Assembly: GCA_037039685.1 (NCBI GenBank)
Contig: JAWNGF010000001.1
Location: 1,550,001-1,614,000 of the forward strand
DNA length: 64,000 nt
Direction: 5' to 3'
From: Ceratobasidium sp. AG-K
Taxonomy: Eukaryota > Basidiomycota > Agaricomycetes > Cantharellales > Ceratobasidiaceae
A model generated the notes under the pieces. That model ran no database searches. It saw nothing but the letters and a program-made list of their open reading frames with translations, and was not told the origin of the DNA. Made by a program: the position numbers and the translations under genes. Numbering within the stretch: position 1 is the stretch's first letter; each line of letters opens with the position of its first letter. Shown here piece by piece: positions 35,861-47,214 of the stretch.

Positions 35861-38551
35861 TCACAAGGTCTCCAAAAACATGGCCTCTCGGAACCTTTTC
35901 CACAAATGTTTCTTCTCGCCTAGCTTCCTTGCAAACTTGATCCAACTCGGAATTGTCAAGTCACGCAAGCCGTACGGGGCATACCGCGACTTGGACAACG
36001 TTTCAATTGAACTTCCGCGGAGTTCGGGGGGAAGCAGGTGCTCGGGCACAAGTGACGTATTGGCCCGGAGCGTTGCCAGCGAATAAGTCACATATTCAAG
36101 CTCAAACGAGGGTGGCTGAGACTTGTTTGCCCAGCTTGATTCAGGAATGTAGAACTACAGAGACAAGCTGGTAAATCAATGTTTCATTTCCGAGGCACAT
36201 CATACCTGTGAATATCCCGTCGGGCTCCATAACGTATTTCTCCGACTCGGACTGTGCTTATTGGCGTGTCGAGGTTTCTTGAACACGCATTTCTTGTGAC
36301 GTTTGTTCTCCTTTTTGGAACAATCGGTTTTAGTGAATGAATGTAAGCTATGCATCGACCGGGGTTAACTGAACATGTTTTGATCCGATAGATCAAAGCT
36401 TACCCATCCGAGTCTAGTTCGTCTTCACTCTCGATTACAATTGATTCTAGTGAACCATCGGCATTGGTCGTATTGTATGTGTAGATTCGCACACTCGGAG
36501 TGTACTCTGGTATGACCGAAGGTCCAATATTCCTTTTGCCAAGTTCAGTACTGCTTCTTAGCTGCCGAAATACGACTCACACGACATAATAATCATCATA
36601 GTCAACCTTCTTCCTTGAAAGTGCCTTGAATTCTGAATGCAAGTGGTCGGCAATCAAGCTCTCTTTTTTGCGCCCTGTGATGCGCATCGAGGGTCGCGCG
36701 GCGAGCACATCGTCGACATTATGCAGAATAAACTTTCTCCGTTTATTAGTAATTCACTCTGGCACCCTCCGAGAAGACCATTTGCTTACATGGTCTACAT
36801 TCTTGTGCTGAATACACTTTCAGTCCACCGGAGTAACCTTGAATTCAACTCAGAGAACTCACCCCAAATAGATGTCCCAGGATAGTGTCTTGGCTAATAT
36901 ACATAACAAATCAGCCCAGTTCGTTTACCAACCCTGGACTCACTATCGCAATGCAAGTTCACCATATCGGGTAAAACAGCGCGGGAAATAATCTCCTGAA
37001 TTATCCGATTGTAACCAAGTCAACTGGAGTCATCCGTATAGTCTTACCAGTCGTTGGTGCTACGTGCCCGGTCAGCCATACCTGCGGGCGAGTAAGCGTA
37101 CGGCGATGGCAACCAGCACTCCAAAGAAGCATACCTGCATTCCCCGGGAGCGGTACATCTTGAGCTGGACCTCTAACCAATCGAGTCTAGGCGCAAGGAG
37201 GGTTCAGAATCAGGAATCCATGAGATGAAACAATACCAACTCTAAACTGCCTGGGTCGTTGCCCTTCTTTGGGCAACCATCTACAGCTGCGCCGGCGGTA
37301 TTAATACGGACCGGGGTAAGAATGCAAAGAATTTACCTTTATTACTCTCAAACCAATATAGCGTGTTAAGGCTAATGGCAGCCAATTTATTGGGTACCAA
37401 CTAGTGCAGAGTGATCGTCAATGAGCCAGACGGGTACATCGGGATGGTTGAATGCCGGGCGCACCTCCGTAGAAAAGTATACACCTCGCTGAAAGACTTG
37501 GTAGGAAGGGAATGGCACAAAGCTCCTCCAAGATCTGCCGGAGGCTATGTCAATTAGCTTTCATGAGGTAGCGAGTGAAAATGCCCACTCCAAAAAGTCG
37601 TTAGTAACCGTGCTTGGGCCCTATGGCAACATGTCAGCCTGCGGCTCAGTGGAGTGATTAGTTAGCTATACCTCATACATGATATTCTGTGGGAGATTGT
37701 TCAGTCAAGCTCCCAATGCACGGAGCCATTAGTGCTTACATGTGCTGTACCACAGAGCCACGAGGAATCGAGGGTGAGATTACATATTACAAGAATCGAC
37801 AGCACTTACGCCAAATGTCGTTATTCTACAAACAATTGGTTAGATGCATCTGGTGTCTTTGTGCGACTACGTACCCCTATACTGGGAACAACCGTGACAC
37901 CCCTTGGTGTGAATATCCGGTGCATTTTACTGGCTATTTCTCTGTTCATGTCCCGAATCTCTGTTGGTGTTCGAGGAATGCTACTGTCGGTGTCATGTCT
38001 ACCAAACACCTAAGCGTGGGGAAATTGTCGTTTTGTGCCAACATACCTAGCATTGTCACCGGTCCCTGGAACAAGATCAAGTCGGTTGAAAACATAAAAA
38101 CAGGCGGTTGACTTACATATCACAAAGTCGACCTGGTCCGCCCACTCCTTTCCACCCAGTCGAGAGTCATATTGACCAGCGAAACCGGCGTGTCGCAGTC
38201 GGTTCCTGGTGTACCATATCTTCCGGCGCGTTTAGGTTCACTATGTGGCTTTTCAGAATGACAAGAACTCGATATAGATGCCCCTGGCACATAATAGCTA
38301 TCGGGGTGCATATCCTTAGAGAATGTGTTAGAATACCAGCAGTATATAATTGAGTCGACGAACCGTGATATGTATGAATCGGCCATGGAGTTTTCGCTCC
38401 TGTGCTATAAGCGGGAGAGTTATAAATAAGGAGACTATGTTTGTAATAATCCATTACCAGAGGGCGAGTGCAAGTATGATTGGGAAGCTTGCGCGGGCCG
38501 AGAAGAAAAAATCAGGGCAGCCGCCGCAATCGACATTGAGAGCAGAGCCAT
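35861..38551 (-). CDS. PPN1: Vacuolar endopolyphosphatase Ppn1-like, 21 exons, frame breaks
   Basis: Calcineurin-like metallophosphoesterase that cuts long polyphosphate chains, normally in the vacuole. The hydrophobic N-terminus (MALLSMSIAAAALIFSS) works as signal peptide or anchor. Metal-binding motifs appear in order: ITDMHPD, WTGDNARHD, IGNNDIW, LTGHV and LGHLFGHKN. Other family blocks are YFSTELVPNKLAAISLNTLY, LDWLEVQLKMYRSRGMQ and the C-terminal FELEYVTYSL ... APYGLRDLTIPSWIKFARKL. I place 21 exons between 38551-38458 and 36154-35861, including exons of 19, 16, 15 and 5 nt (37740-37744). Two frame problems remain. One base is missing near the A-run at 38149-38154, after LVNMTLDWVE, and another near the junction of the exons 36532-36404 and 36310-36206. 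With two added bases the sum is 531 codons. Confidence 0.85.
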
Positions 38552-39240
38552 CGAGATGCGCACGTTTGGGGAGATGAGGACTTCCAAAAGGCACTAGGCT
38601 GTCAAGCGTGAGAGTAGACCCAGACTCATATGAGCCGGTGTGAGCAATGGGATTTAGCCGGCCAACCGAGGTTTACCGGAGTGTGCCGCAGTAGTAAATC
38701 TCAAGCGCTCTTCGAGTCCAAGGTCGCCCAAAAAGTCAGCTAGGAAAGTATTCGAAGCCGGACGGCGTCGTCTGGAGCAAATGACATCACCCACGTTTGT
38801 TTTCACCCCTAGCTGGGACGCACGTTCTTGGTCACGTGTGCGTGGCGAATTACCATGCTTGGCGCCGTCGCGTTATCTATGGCGCGTCTTCCGCGAGTCA
38901 ACCATTGCGGCTATCATCGGACTTCGTAGGCTGGACTTTGGCTGTTCGGCCAAAGAACGGGGGTGCCATGAAGTCAACATGAAGTCATGCCGATCTGGGG
39001 CCCCACAACGTTGAGGACTCCTGCACTTGTCCTGCAGCTCATAGTTGGCGAAAGGGCTTCAAGCACGTACGTACGCAGTTCATTTAATTACATTAAAATA
39101 CAATGTAGGTACATGAAAGGATAGCAGAGCTGGGTAACACATGAAGGTAACATGATAATAAATATCGCATGATGAATGCGCATGTTGAACGCAAATAATA
39201 CAGAGAAGGGGATTGGGGCAGGGTATGCAGGGTTGGGAGC
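38552..39240. other. Spacer between PPN1 and the orphan gene
   Basis: Upstream side of PPN1 and downstream side of the next minus-strand gene. It contains a CACGTG core at about 38831. Two overlapping plus-strand frames at 38781-39014 lack any family signal. Confidence 0.4.
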
Positions 39241-39899
39241 TTACACGGTTCGGATACCCCTCGATGGTGGGATAGGGCTCTCGATGGGTGCCTGAGACGT
39301 GGGAAGACCGACCACGTCGTTCTCAGGGGGAGAATGTCTGGCTAGCAGGCTCTCACAGAGCTCGGGGTTGCGCAAGACGGCATTAAGCGAAGAAGCAGCT
39401 AGCTGTCGCGCCTAAGGATGTGTTAGTGACTAGTATTTACCAGGTAGCCGAAATATTCACCTTGGGCAGCATGGTTCGGAGATCAGAATCACGGGCCTGA
39501 GACACAAGCGAGTGGAGGACATCGGTAGTGTAGCGCTTACTGCACAGAACTGTAAGCGTCGGCAATGAATACAGAATTGGGTGGCTCACAGAATGTAGTC
39601 CAGCTCGGAGGCGTTTCGAGGAGGAACGTAGAGATCCTCGCCAGTGACATATCGGTTCAGGGCTAGAATAGAGATGAGCACTGGAACACCGAACGCTTGA
39701 AATCGCATACTCACCCGCATAGGCAGCGCACAGTCCAATGGTGTCGACAGTAATGGTGGGATCGTGCCATAGGTGGTCCCTGCGGGGGAGATGTTAGACA
39801 TGCCGGCGGCCTGAAACAATAAGTTACCCACTTGATGTACGCCTCAGCGACGGCTTCAGGAGACTCTGCGGGGAAGTAGCGTTCCATGGTGGTATGCAT
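39241..39899 (-). CDS. Unknown small helical protein
   Basis: Five short exons from the ATG at 39899 to the stop at 39241, about 150 residues. Recognisable pieces are MHTTMERYFPAESPEAVAEA, DHLWHDPTITVDTIGLCAAY, TGEDLYVPPRNASELDYIL, TTDVLHSLVSQARDSDLRTM and a polar Pro/Ser tail. The splice sites are canonical, and shifting any junction breaks the frame, so it is very likely a real gene. I do not recognise the family. There is no signal peptide or membrane segment. The first intron is donor gtgggt rather than the neighbouring gtaact, because only that choice gives the DHLWHD frame. An in-frame extension upstream of 39899 is possible. Divergent from the acetoacetyl-CoA synthetase gene. Confidence 0.6.
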
Positions 39900-40516
39900 T
39901 CTGGGTGCGGTGGTGGAGGACTTGAAGAGCTCTGAGGGGAGTCGAGTCAATGAAATGGATGTGCTGGAGGATCTGCCGTCGGCCGAGATGTGGGGCTTTA
40001 TAGTTTGGCCGCCGAGAAGAGCACAGTGGCTTTGATGGGCAGTCAAATTCGAATTGCCAAGCTGATAAGAAACTTACAAACGTGCGAGAAGTGGATACAA
40101 AAACTACCCCAGGAACCAATAATAGCCGCGGACCCCGCCGTGATTATACACGTAGCCGCATACAAAGACCAACATATTGCAACCTGCAGGCTTTTCCCGC
40201 AGTATTTTGAAAGTATCTCAGCAACAAATGCTGTGCGTCGCGCACACTGGTATCGAGTGCCAAGGCGCGGTGGCATGCACTCCCTCGAGACACCTCGGCG
40301 CGGAGTAGCTTCCAGTTCTCGGCTTGGCATTTGTCAGTGACCTCGCTGGCAAATTCCCGGTTGGAAACATAGTACACGCTGCCGAGCGTAGACCGAACGA
40401 GATATGCGCCGGGCGCTAACGGCACCTACAAGCTCCGGCCCCGTCTATACACATGATCCAGAGTGGTCAGGTTCTCCCCACACAACGACGACACCCAAGG
40501 CATCCCCACACGCAAT
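39900..40516. promoter_or_regulatory. Divergent promoter region
   Basis: 617 nt between the orphan gene (-) and acetoacetyl-CoA synthetase (+). Overlapping frames on both strands carry no recognisable domain. No CACGTGA box was noticed. Confidence 0.4.
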
Positions 40517-43492
40517 ATGGCAGACGTGGACAGTACGCAACCTCTATGGACACCTTCCGGTCCGAGTGATGCGCGGACAACTCAATTCATGCGGAAGGTT
40601 AATGCCAAATATGGCCTCTCACTCAGTAATTACGAAGAGCTTTGGACGTGGTCAACCGAGAACATCGGCAAATTCTGGGGTTTAGTCTGGGACGAGACGG
40701 GTATCATTGGGCAACGAGGCACCCATGTACGCGTAGATCGCCTACCGCATGACTGAGGTCTGACAACCGACGGCAGGTTATTGATAGTAATACATCACCG
40801 GCAGACAACCCAGATTGGTTTGCAGGCTCACTTGTAAACTGGGCGGAAAATGCCCTTTGGTGTCGCTCGTCCAGTAAAGCAGCTATTCTAGAGGCCGGTT
40901 AGTCAAGTTTACACTGGAATACAAGTAAATCGTCTAACTATATCAAAAGTTGAACCTACACCGGACCTTGCGAATCCTCCTATTCGCCAGATAACGTATG
41001 CTGAGCTCTATGCGCAAGTAGCCGACGTTGTCTCTGCCCTTGTCGAATGTGGCGTAACAAAAGGAGATAGAGTTGCTTCTTATTCATCCAATTGCATTGT
41101 CCGTGTGTTTTCACATGCCCTGTTACGCCTCTGACATATTGATTATTAGGAGACAGCCATTGTCTGTCTTGCGACCGCGGCGATTGGTGCTCTGTGGGTT
41201 AGCGCTGCGGCTGATTTTGGCCCGGATGGTGTGCTTGAAAGGTAAGTAGCTTCGCCTCGCATAACCACCGTGATACAAGGTTGCGCGATTTAGGTTTGAA
41301 CAAGTGAAGCCTAAGGTTGTGTTCGCCGTCAATTCGGTATCGTGAGTACTATTGTATTGTTGATGCGGTCAAGTACACTCATTTCGGTGACTTAGATACA
41401 ACGGCAAGCGTCACCCTCATATCCCTAAGCTCAAGAGCCTATTGGCCGGACTGGTTGAGAGAAAGATCGAGTCTCCGAAAGTGGTCATAATTGACACGAC
41501 GCGGGGAAGCTCTTTGACATCCGAATGGGATTCGCTATGGGAAAGCTGGGAGTCTTTTACAGCCCGTGGTGCTGCATCAAAGGCAGGGCGCGACGAGAAC
41601 GGAGATATTAGATGGACTCGCGTAGACTTCAACCACCCATTGTGGATAATGTTTAGCTCTGGCACGACCGGTGAGTGCCTGTATATTGCGTGGGGCCAAA
41701 TTAATACTGCTACAGGAAAACCCAAGGCAATCGTACATCGCACAGGCGGCATGCTCATCCAATCCCGCAAGGAGCTACTGATATGCGGGGATATGAAACC
41801 AGAAGACGTCTTCTTCTATTACACGACAACGTGGGTCACTAATCTTTTGACGGAAGCTCTAACTTGACACTGGATTTAGCGGGTGTAAGACTGTCCTGTC
41901 CCTCGTGCACGCTTGGCATTATCTCACCTTGCAAGATCGGCAGGGATGATGTACCAATTCTTAATGGGTGGGCTCGGCGTGGGGTGTACAATCGTGCTGT
42001 ACGACGGAAGTCCGCTGCGCGATCCTTCATGCCTCTGGCGCATGGTAGACGATCTTAAGATCACTATCTTTGGAACAAGGTAAGCTTGTTTGCTCTCGAT
42101 TTCGGGACCTTATCGATTGGTAAACCCCACAGTGCAAAGTACCTCGATCAGCTCGCAGTAAGCTCGTCTCTTCACACCCCTGTGCATCCGTCAAACTCGT
42201 GTTACAGAAAGGCTACAAACCGCGAGAGCATCACAACCTTTCAACTTTGCGGCATGTATATTCGACAGGATCCCCTTTAGCGCCTCAACAGTTTGATTAT
42301 GTTTACGAGCATATATCCAAGAATGTATTGCTAGCTTCCATCACAGGTGCGCGTTTTCATCATATATGCGCGCTGATGGTCAGTATTGAGGCTCCGGCAA
42401 GGTGGAACGGATATTTGCAGGTACCAATATAGACCCTTGCTATACAAATGGACCTACTAAGTGGGTTTAGCTTATTTGCAGGGATGAATACGACGGTGCC
42501 GGTCTATAGGGGAGAAGTACAGTGCCGCATGTTGGGCATGGCCATTGATGCCTATTCTTCTGGAGGGAAACCGCTCCCAAAGGGCGAAACAGGGGAACTG
42601 GTGGGATTCTACTCTTATCGATTGCTAGTGCACATCTCACGCCTAGAGCATAGGTTTGTATTCAACCATTCCCCTGTCAGCCGGCGGGATTCTGGCCTTT
42701 ACCAGGGTATGGCACAGAAGGAGACGTTGAAAAGGCACAAAGCCGCTACCAAGAAGCGTACTTCGGGGTTTTTAAAGGCATTTGGCGTAAGTCTGCTCCG
42801 GTTTGACGGCGAGCCTGGCTGAACTGCTTGCCCAGACCACGGTGATTATGTGCGCATTGCCCCGAATGGTGGTGTTGTCATGTTGGGTGAGTCTGGACAT
42901 ACACCTCGGGATTCAAACAAGAAAACTAGAATCACGTACCAGGTCGCAGCGATGGGGTTCTTAACCCTGGCGGAATCCGGTTTGGGTCGAGTGAAATTTA
43001 TGAGGTCTTAGACCAAAGTTTTTGCTCGTCAGCCCAGACTATTATTGCGGATTATTTGGTTGTTGGACAAGCCATCCAAGGAGGAGCAGACGAACGTGTC
43101 ATCTTGTTTGTCAAGCTGACTGAGGGAGAAACGCTCTCGGATGACTTACGCAAGCGTATCCGAGACGAAATTCGGAAAAAGCGCAGCCCGAGGCACTGCC
43201 CCGAAAAGGTACTTGAATCTGTTCTATACTGGACCAGTCTGCGGAATCTCAGATGTTTTATCTAGATATTGCAGATTCATGGAGAAATTCCGCACACGTT
43301 GAACGGAAAGCGGTACGTTTTCTCGCCGAGTCATTGACAAGAGACTAAGCGGATCTTAGGGTGGAGGTTCCAGTGAAGAAAATCATCAACGGAGCTCCCA
43401 AATCGACCATTAACCCAGCAACGCTGCGAAATCCAGAGTGTCTCGATGAGTTTGTCCAATATGGGCAACAGCTCCGGGCTGAAATATCCTAA
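40517..43492 (+). CDS. AACS: Acetoacetyl-CoA synthetase
   Basis: ANL-superfamily ligase that activates acetoacetate with ATP and CoA, feeding sterol and lipid synthesis in the cytosol. About 16 exons. First block: NAKYGLSLSNYEELWTWSTE and WFAGSLVNWAENAL, typical of the acetyl/acetoacetyl-CoA synthetase cap. The A3 loop FSSGTTGKPKAIVHRTGG is split by an intron after Thr. Then YYTTTGWMMYQFLMGG, SITGGTDICSLFAGMN, GFWPLPGYGTEGDVEKA, HHGDYVRI and GRSDGVLNPGGIRFGSSEIY. The C-terminal lysine loop TLNGKRVEVPVKKIINGAP is intact. Exon 41880-41884 is only 5 nt and supplies part of the TTGWMM segment, and a 19-nt exon encodes GGTDIC. I found no frame break. Start at 40517; upstream in-frame residues lack similarity. 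Confidence 0.92.
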
Positions 43493-43992
43493 GTTTTGTT
43501 GTTTGTATCAATATATGTGTCATCTTGAGCACAGCGATGCTAAGTCAGCATCCTACCACCCCGTGTGAATGTTTTGATTCAAGCGATCGCGCCTCGTGTC
43601 TGCCTCGTGTCACCCATCACTTCGGGAACCGGGAGGTTAATTATTATCGAAATGGCTCCACCAAAGTGTACACTTTGTATTCTCTTGTACCTCTTCGACA
43701 GCAGGGCAACCCCAAAATGGAAGCCCACGCTCGGCACACTACAAATCTCGTGGCCCGCCCTTTTGCAGCGTGGCTTTCTCCCCTTGACGGCCATCACCTA
43801 CACAGCACAGAGCCTTGTGCGGGGAACGTGCCCACTTCTGTATTAAACGCGTAAAAACTCAGCTCAGTGAGCTTCACTGCTCGTTGAAGATCTTACCACA
43901 TCGACGCTCGTCTTGCTCCTTTTCCTCGAGCTCCGGGTTTTTGCCGCGGCCTTTCTTAGTTTCTGCCGCCATGGCGTTCTCTATCACCATTA
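43493..43992. other. Spacer before the MARVEL cluster
   Basis: 500 nt between AACS and the first membrane-protein gene. A plus-strand frame of 109 codons (43525-43854) and an overlapping one of 93 codons show no domain. The last part is T/C-rich leader before the cluster. Confidence 0.4.
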
Positions 43993-45467
43993 ATGCTTTG
44001 CGATTTGGGACTCTTTGGTAAGTGGCTGTATGTTTGGGTAGTTTGCGGAGGCTCATTCATCGACCACAGGTGTCGTCTTGCTATGGACCTTGATCGTCTT
44101 TGCACTTTTGGTCCATTTCCAATCGCTTGTGATACCCAGCGAGCTTAGTACGTTTTCAATGACTCGCAAGGGCTTAACACTGACGATAATGCTCAGCGAG
44201 CTTCATTCCATTTGGCATTATCGTGTCTCTCATGACCTATATTATTCTTCTCACGCTGTGAGTTACTTTACATGGTCGAGTCTTCGAAATGCTGAAATTT
44301 CTGCAGTGTTTTCCTTGCACGAGCACGCAAGTCGTTCATGATTTCTCAAGTGCGATCTGAGCTACTCTTTGTTGGCCTCCTTGGGTTTATGTGGTTTGGT
44401 GAGTACGAGTCTCCTCGTCGAAAAAATCCAAGACGCTAAGGCACGCTCCAGCTCTTGGCCTATACACGTCCACCGGGGCTTTAGCGGATATTGAAGTTGA
44501 ATGCACCGATAGCGACTCGGCAGAAGACGAGTGGGGTAGGTTGAAATTTTACCGGTGTGGAGCCCGCAGCTGACAATTTGGACAATAGATGCTTCCGAGG
44601 CACTTCTTGCGCAGTTCCGAGTTGTGAAGGTGTGTTTGGTATTCGCATTCATGTCTTACCCATCTAACTCACCGGTCACTATAGGCATTCGCATTCTTCA
44701 ATGGGATACTACTGCTTGCATATACATTTTTCATGTTGGCCTTGTGCATTCGACACCACCGTGCCGGTCGCAAACAAGTTTGGACGGCCCGAGTACGTAT
44801 TATAATTGCTTCAACGAGGCCTATCACTCACGTGGCTTTACGCAGGTCCCAACGTTCCCTTGGTTCTTCTTCGGACCTGGCAAGGCAGGCCAAGATCAGG
44901 AGAAACGAGCTGCGACATCCGCTCTACCTCCTCCAGTTACGGCCGCACCCCGCCGTGCTGTGTCGAATGCTTCGCGCCCAACCCATGTATCGCGCCCTTC
45001 GCAACAGCCTTTGCTCCACGAAGACCTTTCAGACTTGAGGCCAGGAGAATCGTAAGTCAAGGTTTGATCATCTTAGGATCATGCTCTGATCGTTCATCGT
45101 TAGCCGCATGGTGTGGATCCCTCCGCCAGCACCCGGTGCGACCCGTTACGGTGCTGCTACGGTCGGGCGTTCCGGCTCCAAACAAAGCACATCGTCCTCG
45201 ACCCGTCCGCTCATGGCTCCCCCGCGCGCATCCGGCGGTCTCTCTCGCGACGCATCCAAGTCAACTACCGCAAGCTCCAACTACACCACATACACTAGGC
45301 GAGATCCTCACGCTCCAAGGCGGACCGGTTCCGGCGCAACACGTGGAAGCTCAAGCAGAGCTCCACGAGCTGGCGCCGAAGGCCTTTCGCGTGCTGGAAC
45401 AGGAAGCTCGTCCCGCCCGGGAGCTCCTTCTAGATCCACCACGGTGGACTCGCAGCGCAAGCGCTGA
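43993..45467 (+). CDS. MARVEL-like four-helix membrane protein A
   Basis: Eight exons encode a four-span membrane protein. The spans are around VVLLWTLIVFALLVHFQSLV, FIPFGIIVSLMTYIILLTLV, LLFVGLLGFMWFALGLYTST and AFAFFNGILLLAYTFFMLAL. The loop before span four is acidic with a Cys (VECTDSDSAEDEW). A long basic Ser/Thr/Pro/Arg-rich cytoplasmic tail of roughly 200 residues follows. The span pattern with Lys-Ala-Phe-Ala-Phe before the last helix is that of fungal MARVEL proteins, which sit in the plasma membrane or at endocytic and eisosomal sites. The Kozak-better ATG at 43971 is one base out of phase with the first membrane span; the ATG at 43993 fits, so either it is the start or a base is wrong. 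Confidence 0.7.
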
Positions 45468-45889
45468 TTACATCTTTCATTTTATATATGCGTTCCATCT
45501 GCCGGTTCGGGGTATTTATCTTGGTCAATTTCAGGAACCATTTCGACCTTTGTTAACCCTATTCTTTTGTCTTCATGATATACAACTGCCTGTGCGATTT
45601 AGCTTTATGTATCTAACGATAGCTTGACGAAATAGACATGAATTTAAACTGAAGGCAGCTAGATTGCGTTAAACTTGTTTGTTATTTCACGTGATGGCCT
45701 AGCCCAGGGTTCACCCCAAACGTTTCGTGTTCGCCGCCGCGCGGATCGCCTGCACGAACAGGCGACTTCAACGAGGCTTGATTCACCTTTGTCCGTCTTA
45801 TTACCACGCGCGATCGGATTGTAGCGATACATCTGCCTCCAACACGCCACTTCAACGACCACACGACATAGCCGACTTTTACGGAATTA
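45468..45889. promoter_or_regulatory. Upstream region of MARVEL-like gene B
   Basis: Contains CACGTGAT at 45688-45695. From about 45757 to the ATG it is recognisably similar to 48568-48694 upstream of gene C, sharing TTATTACCAC, CGATC, the CGACTTCAAC/CGCTTCAGT block and TACGGAATT next to the start codon. This is the footprint of a tandem duplication that included the promoter. Confidence 0.65.
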
Positions 45890-47214
45890 ATGCCCAACTT
45901 GTTCAACAAACTCAGGCTCGGCTTGTTTAGTGAGTATGTCAACTTGTGCGTATGGGCTAAGAATTGACTGTGGAACGCAGCCGTTGTCTTTGCGGGGGCC
46001 GGTATAGTTCTCGGTATATGGTGAGCCTAATTTCCCGTGATCAGAATCTCGACCGGTTTACCATTTATATTTGTTTAGTGCTAATCTCGCCAGCCGTCTC
46101 CTCACCACTGGGCTCCGTACGTGAAGTTGAAACTGCTGTCATTACCATAATTCTAACTGTGCTTATAGATGACTTCCTTTTGTTTTCTTTGGTGCGTTTG
46201 CAGGAGTAATTACAGTCCAGTGGGAGCTGACGCACAGGTACTTTAGATTGTTTCCGGCCTTACCATTGTTGTCGTCGTGCTACTTGCGCTGCGCTCTCAG
46301 CCGAGGGTTGATGGCATTGTGCTGTTCATTCTGACTGGTCAGTACTCTTGCGATCCCCAGTGTTGTCGTATTTCGTTGACGCCACTTTACAGCTTTATGG
46401 TTGACTATGGGAGCATACTCTCAGGACGTTATTGGGTACGAGACGCTCATAACCTTTGCTCGATCTTGTTAGTGCTCACACGTATCCTCAGTCACCAGTT
46501 TTGCTACTCCCTGAAAGGCCAAACCATCCCGGCAAAGAATGACACGACCTGTGCGTATTCCCTGTACGCGTTTACAAATGTTTCACCTAAACATAATTTG
46601 CAGTCTCCGCCGAAAACTATTGTCGTCAAATGAAAGCAAGTGGCCAATCGTTGGAAACACACTTCAGTTGGGCTGACACAGATCTGTTGTAGACCGTTCT
46701 CGCCTTTTCCTGGGCAAATTTTGTATTCCGTAAGTTTAAACGCATCACTATATAACAATAACTTACATTCAATGCAGTGTGTCTCGGATTGATTGGTCTG
46801 CTCGCGCTTGTTATCAAGATTTACGCAAGAGGGGATCGGGATATTTGGGCTAACTCGATGTCCGACGTCTCGTTATTTGCCGCACCCGAAGCTCCCAAAC
46901 CTCAAGGGTATCCAATGGGCCCCCAAGAGTATCCAATGGGCAGTCAAAGTGGAAGGAGTCCCGGTCAAACGTATGTTTATTACCCCGGCCACAGCGGTAG
47001 CCCACTTCAGCACCAGGTGCGTACAATGAGACGCAAGGAAATTGAAGTTGAACTAACCATTCATGTAGGTTATCCAGCAGGCGAGTATAAACTCGCATAT
47101 AGATGCTACTTCCAAGGGACTAACCTCTCCATTTCATTTCAGCAACCTGGGCACTCCGTTATTATCCAAAACGGTCAAGTCACACAGGTCCCGGGAAGCG
47201 TCACGTCTGTCTGA
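45890..47214 (+). CDS. MARVEL-like four-helix membrane protein B
   Basis: About nine short exons starting MPNLFNKLRLGLF. Four spans: TVVFAGAGIVLGIWCANLA, LIVSGLTIVVVLLAL-like (spliced from small exons), GIVLFILTALWLTMGAYSQD and VLAFSWANFVFLCLGLIGLL. The loop between spans three and four has the MARVEL-type Cys pair (HQFCYSLKG ... NYCRQMK). The cytosolic tail is Pro/Gly/Gln-rich (QGYPMGPQEYPMGSQS) and ends GQVTQVPGSVTSV. It is a close paralogue of gene C, with conserved exon borders. Two of its introns (46636-46692 and 47081-47142) have GC donors where gene C has GT. The function is unknown; a plasma-membrane or secretory-pathway organising role is inferred from the family only. Confidence 0.75.
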
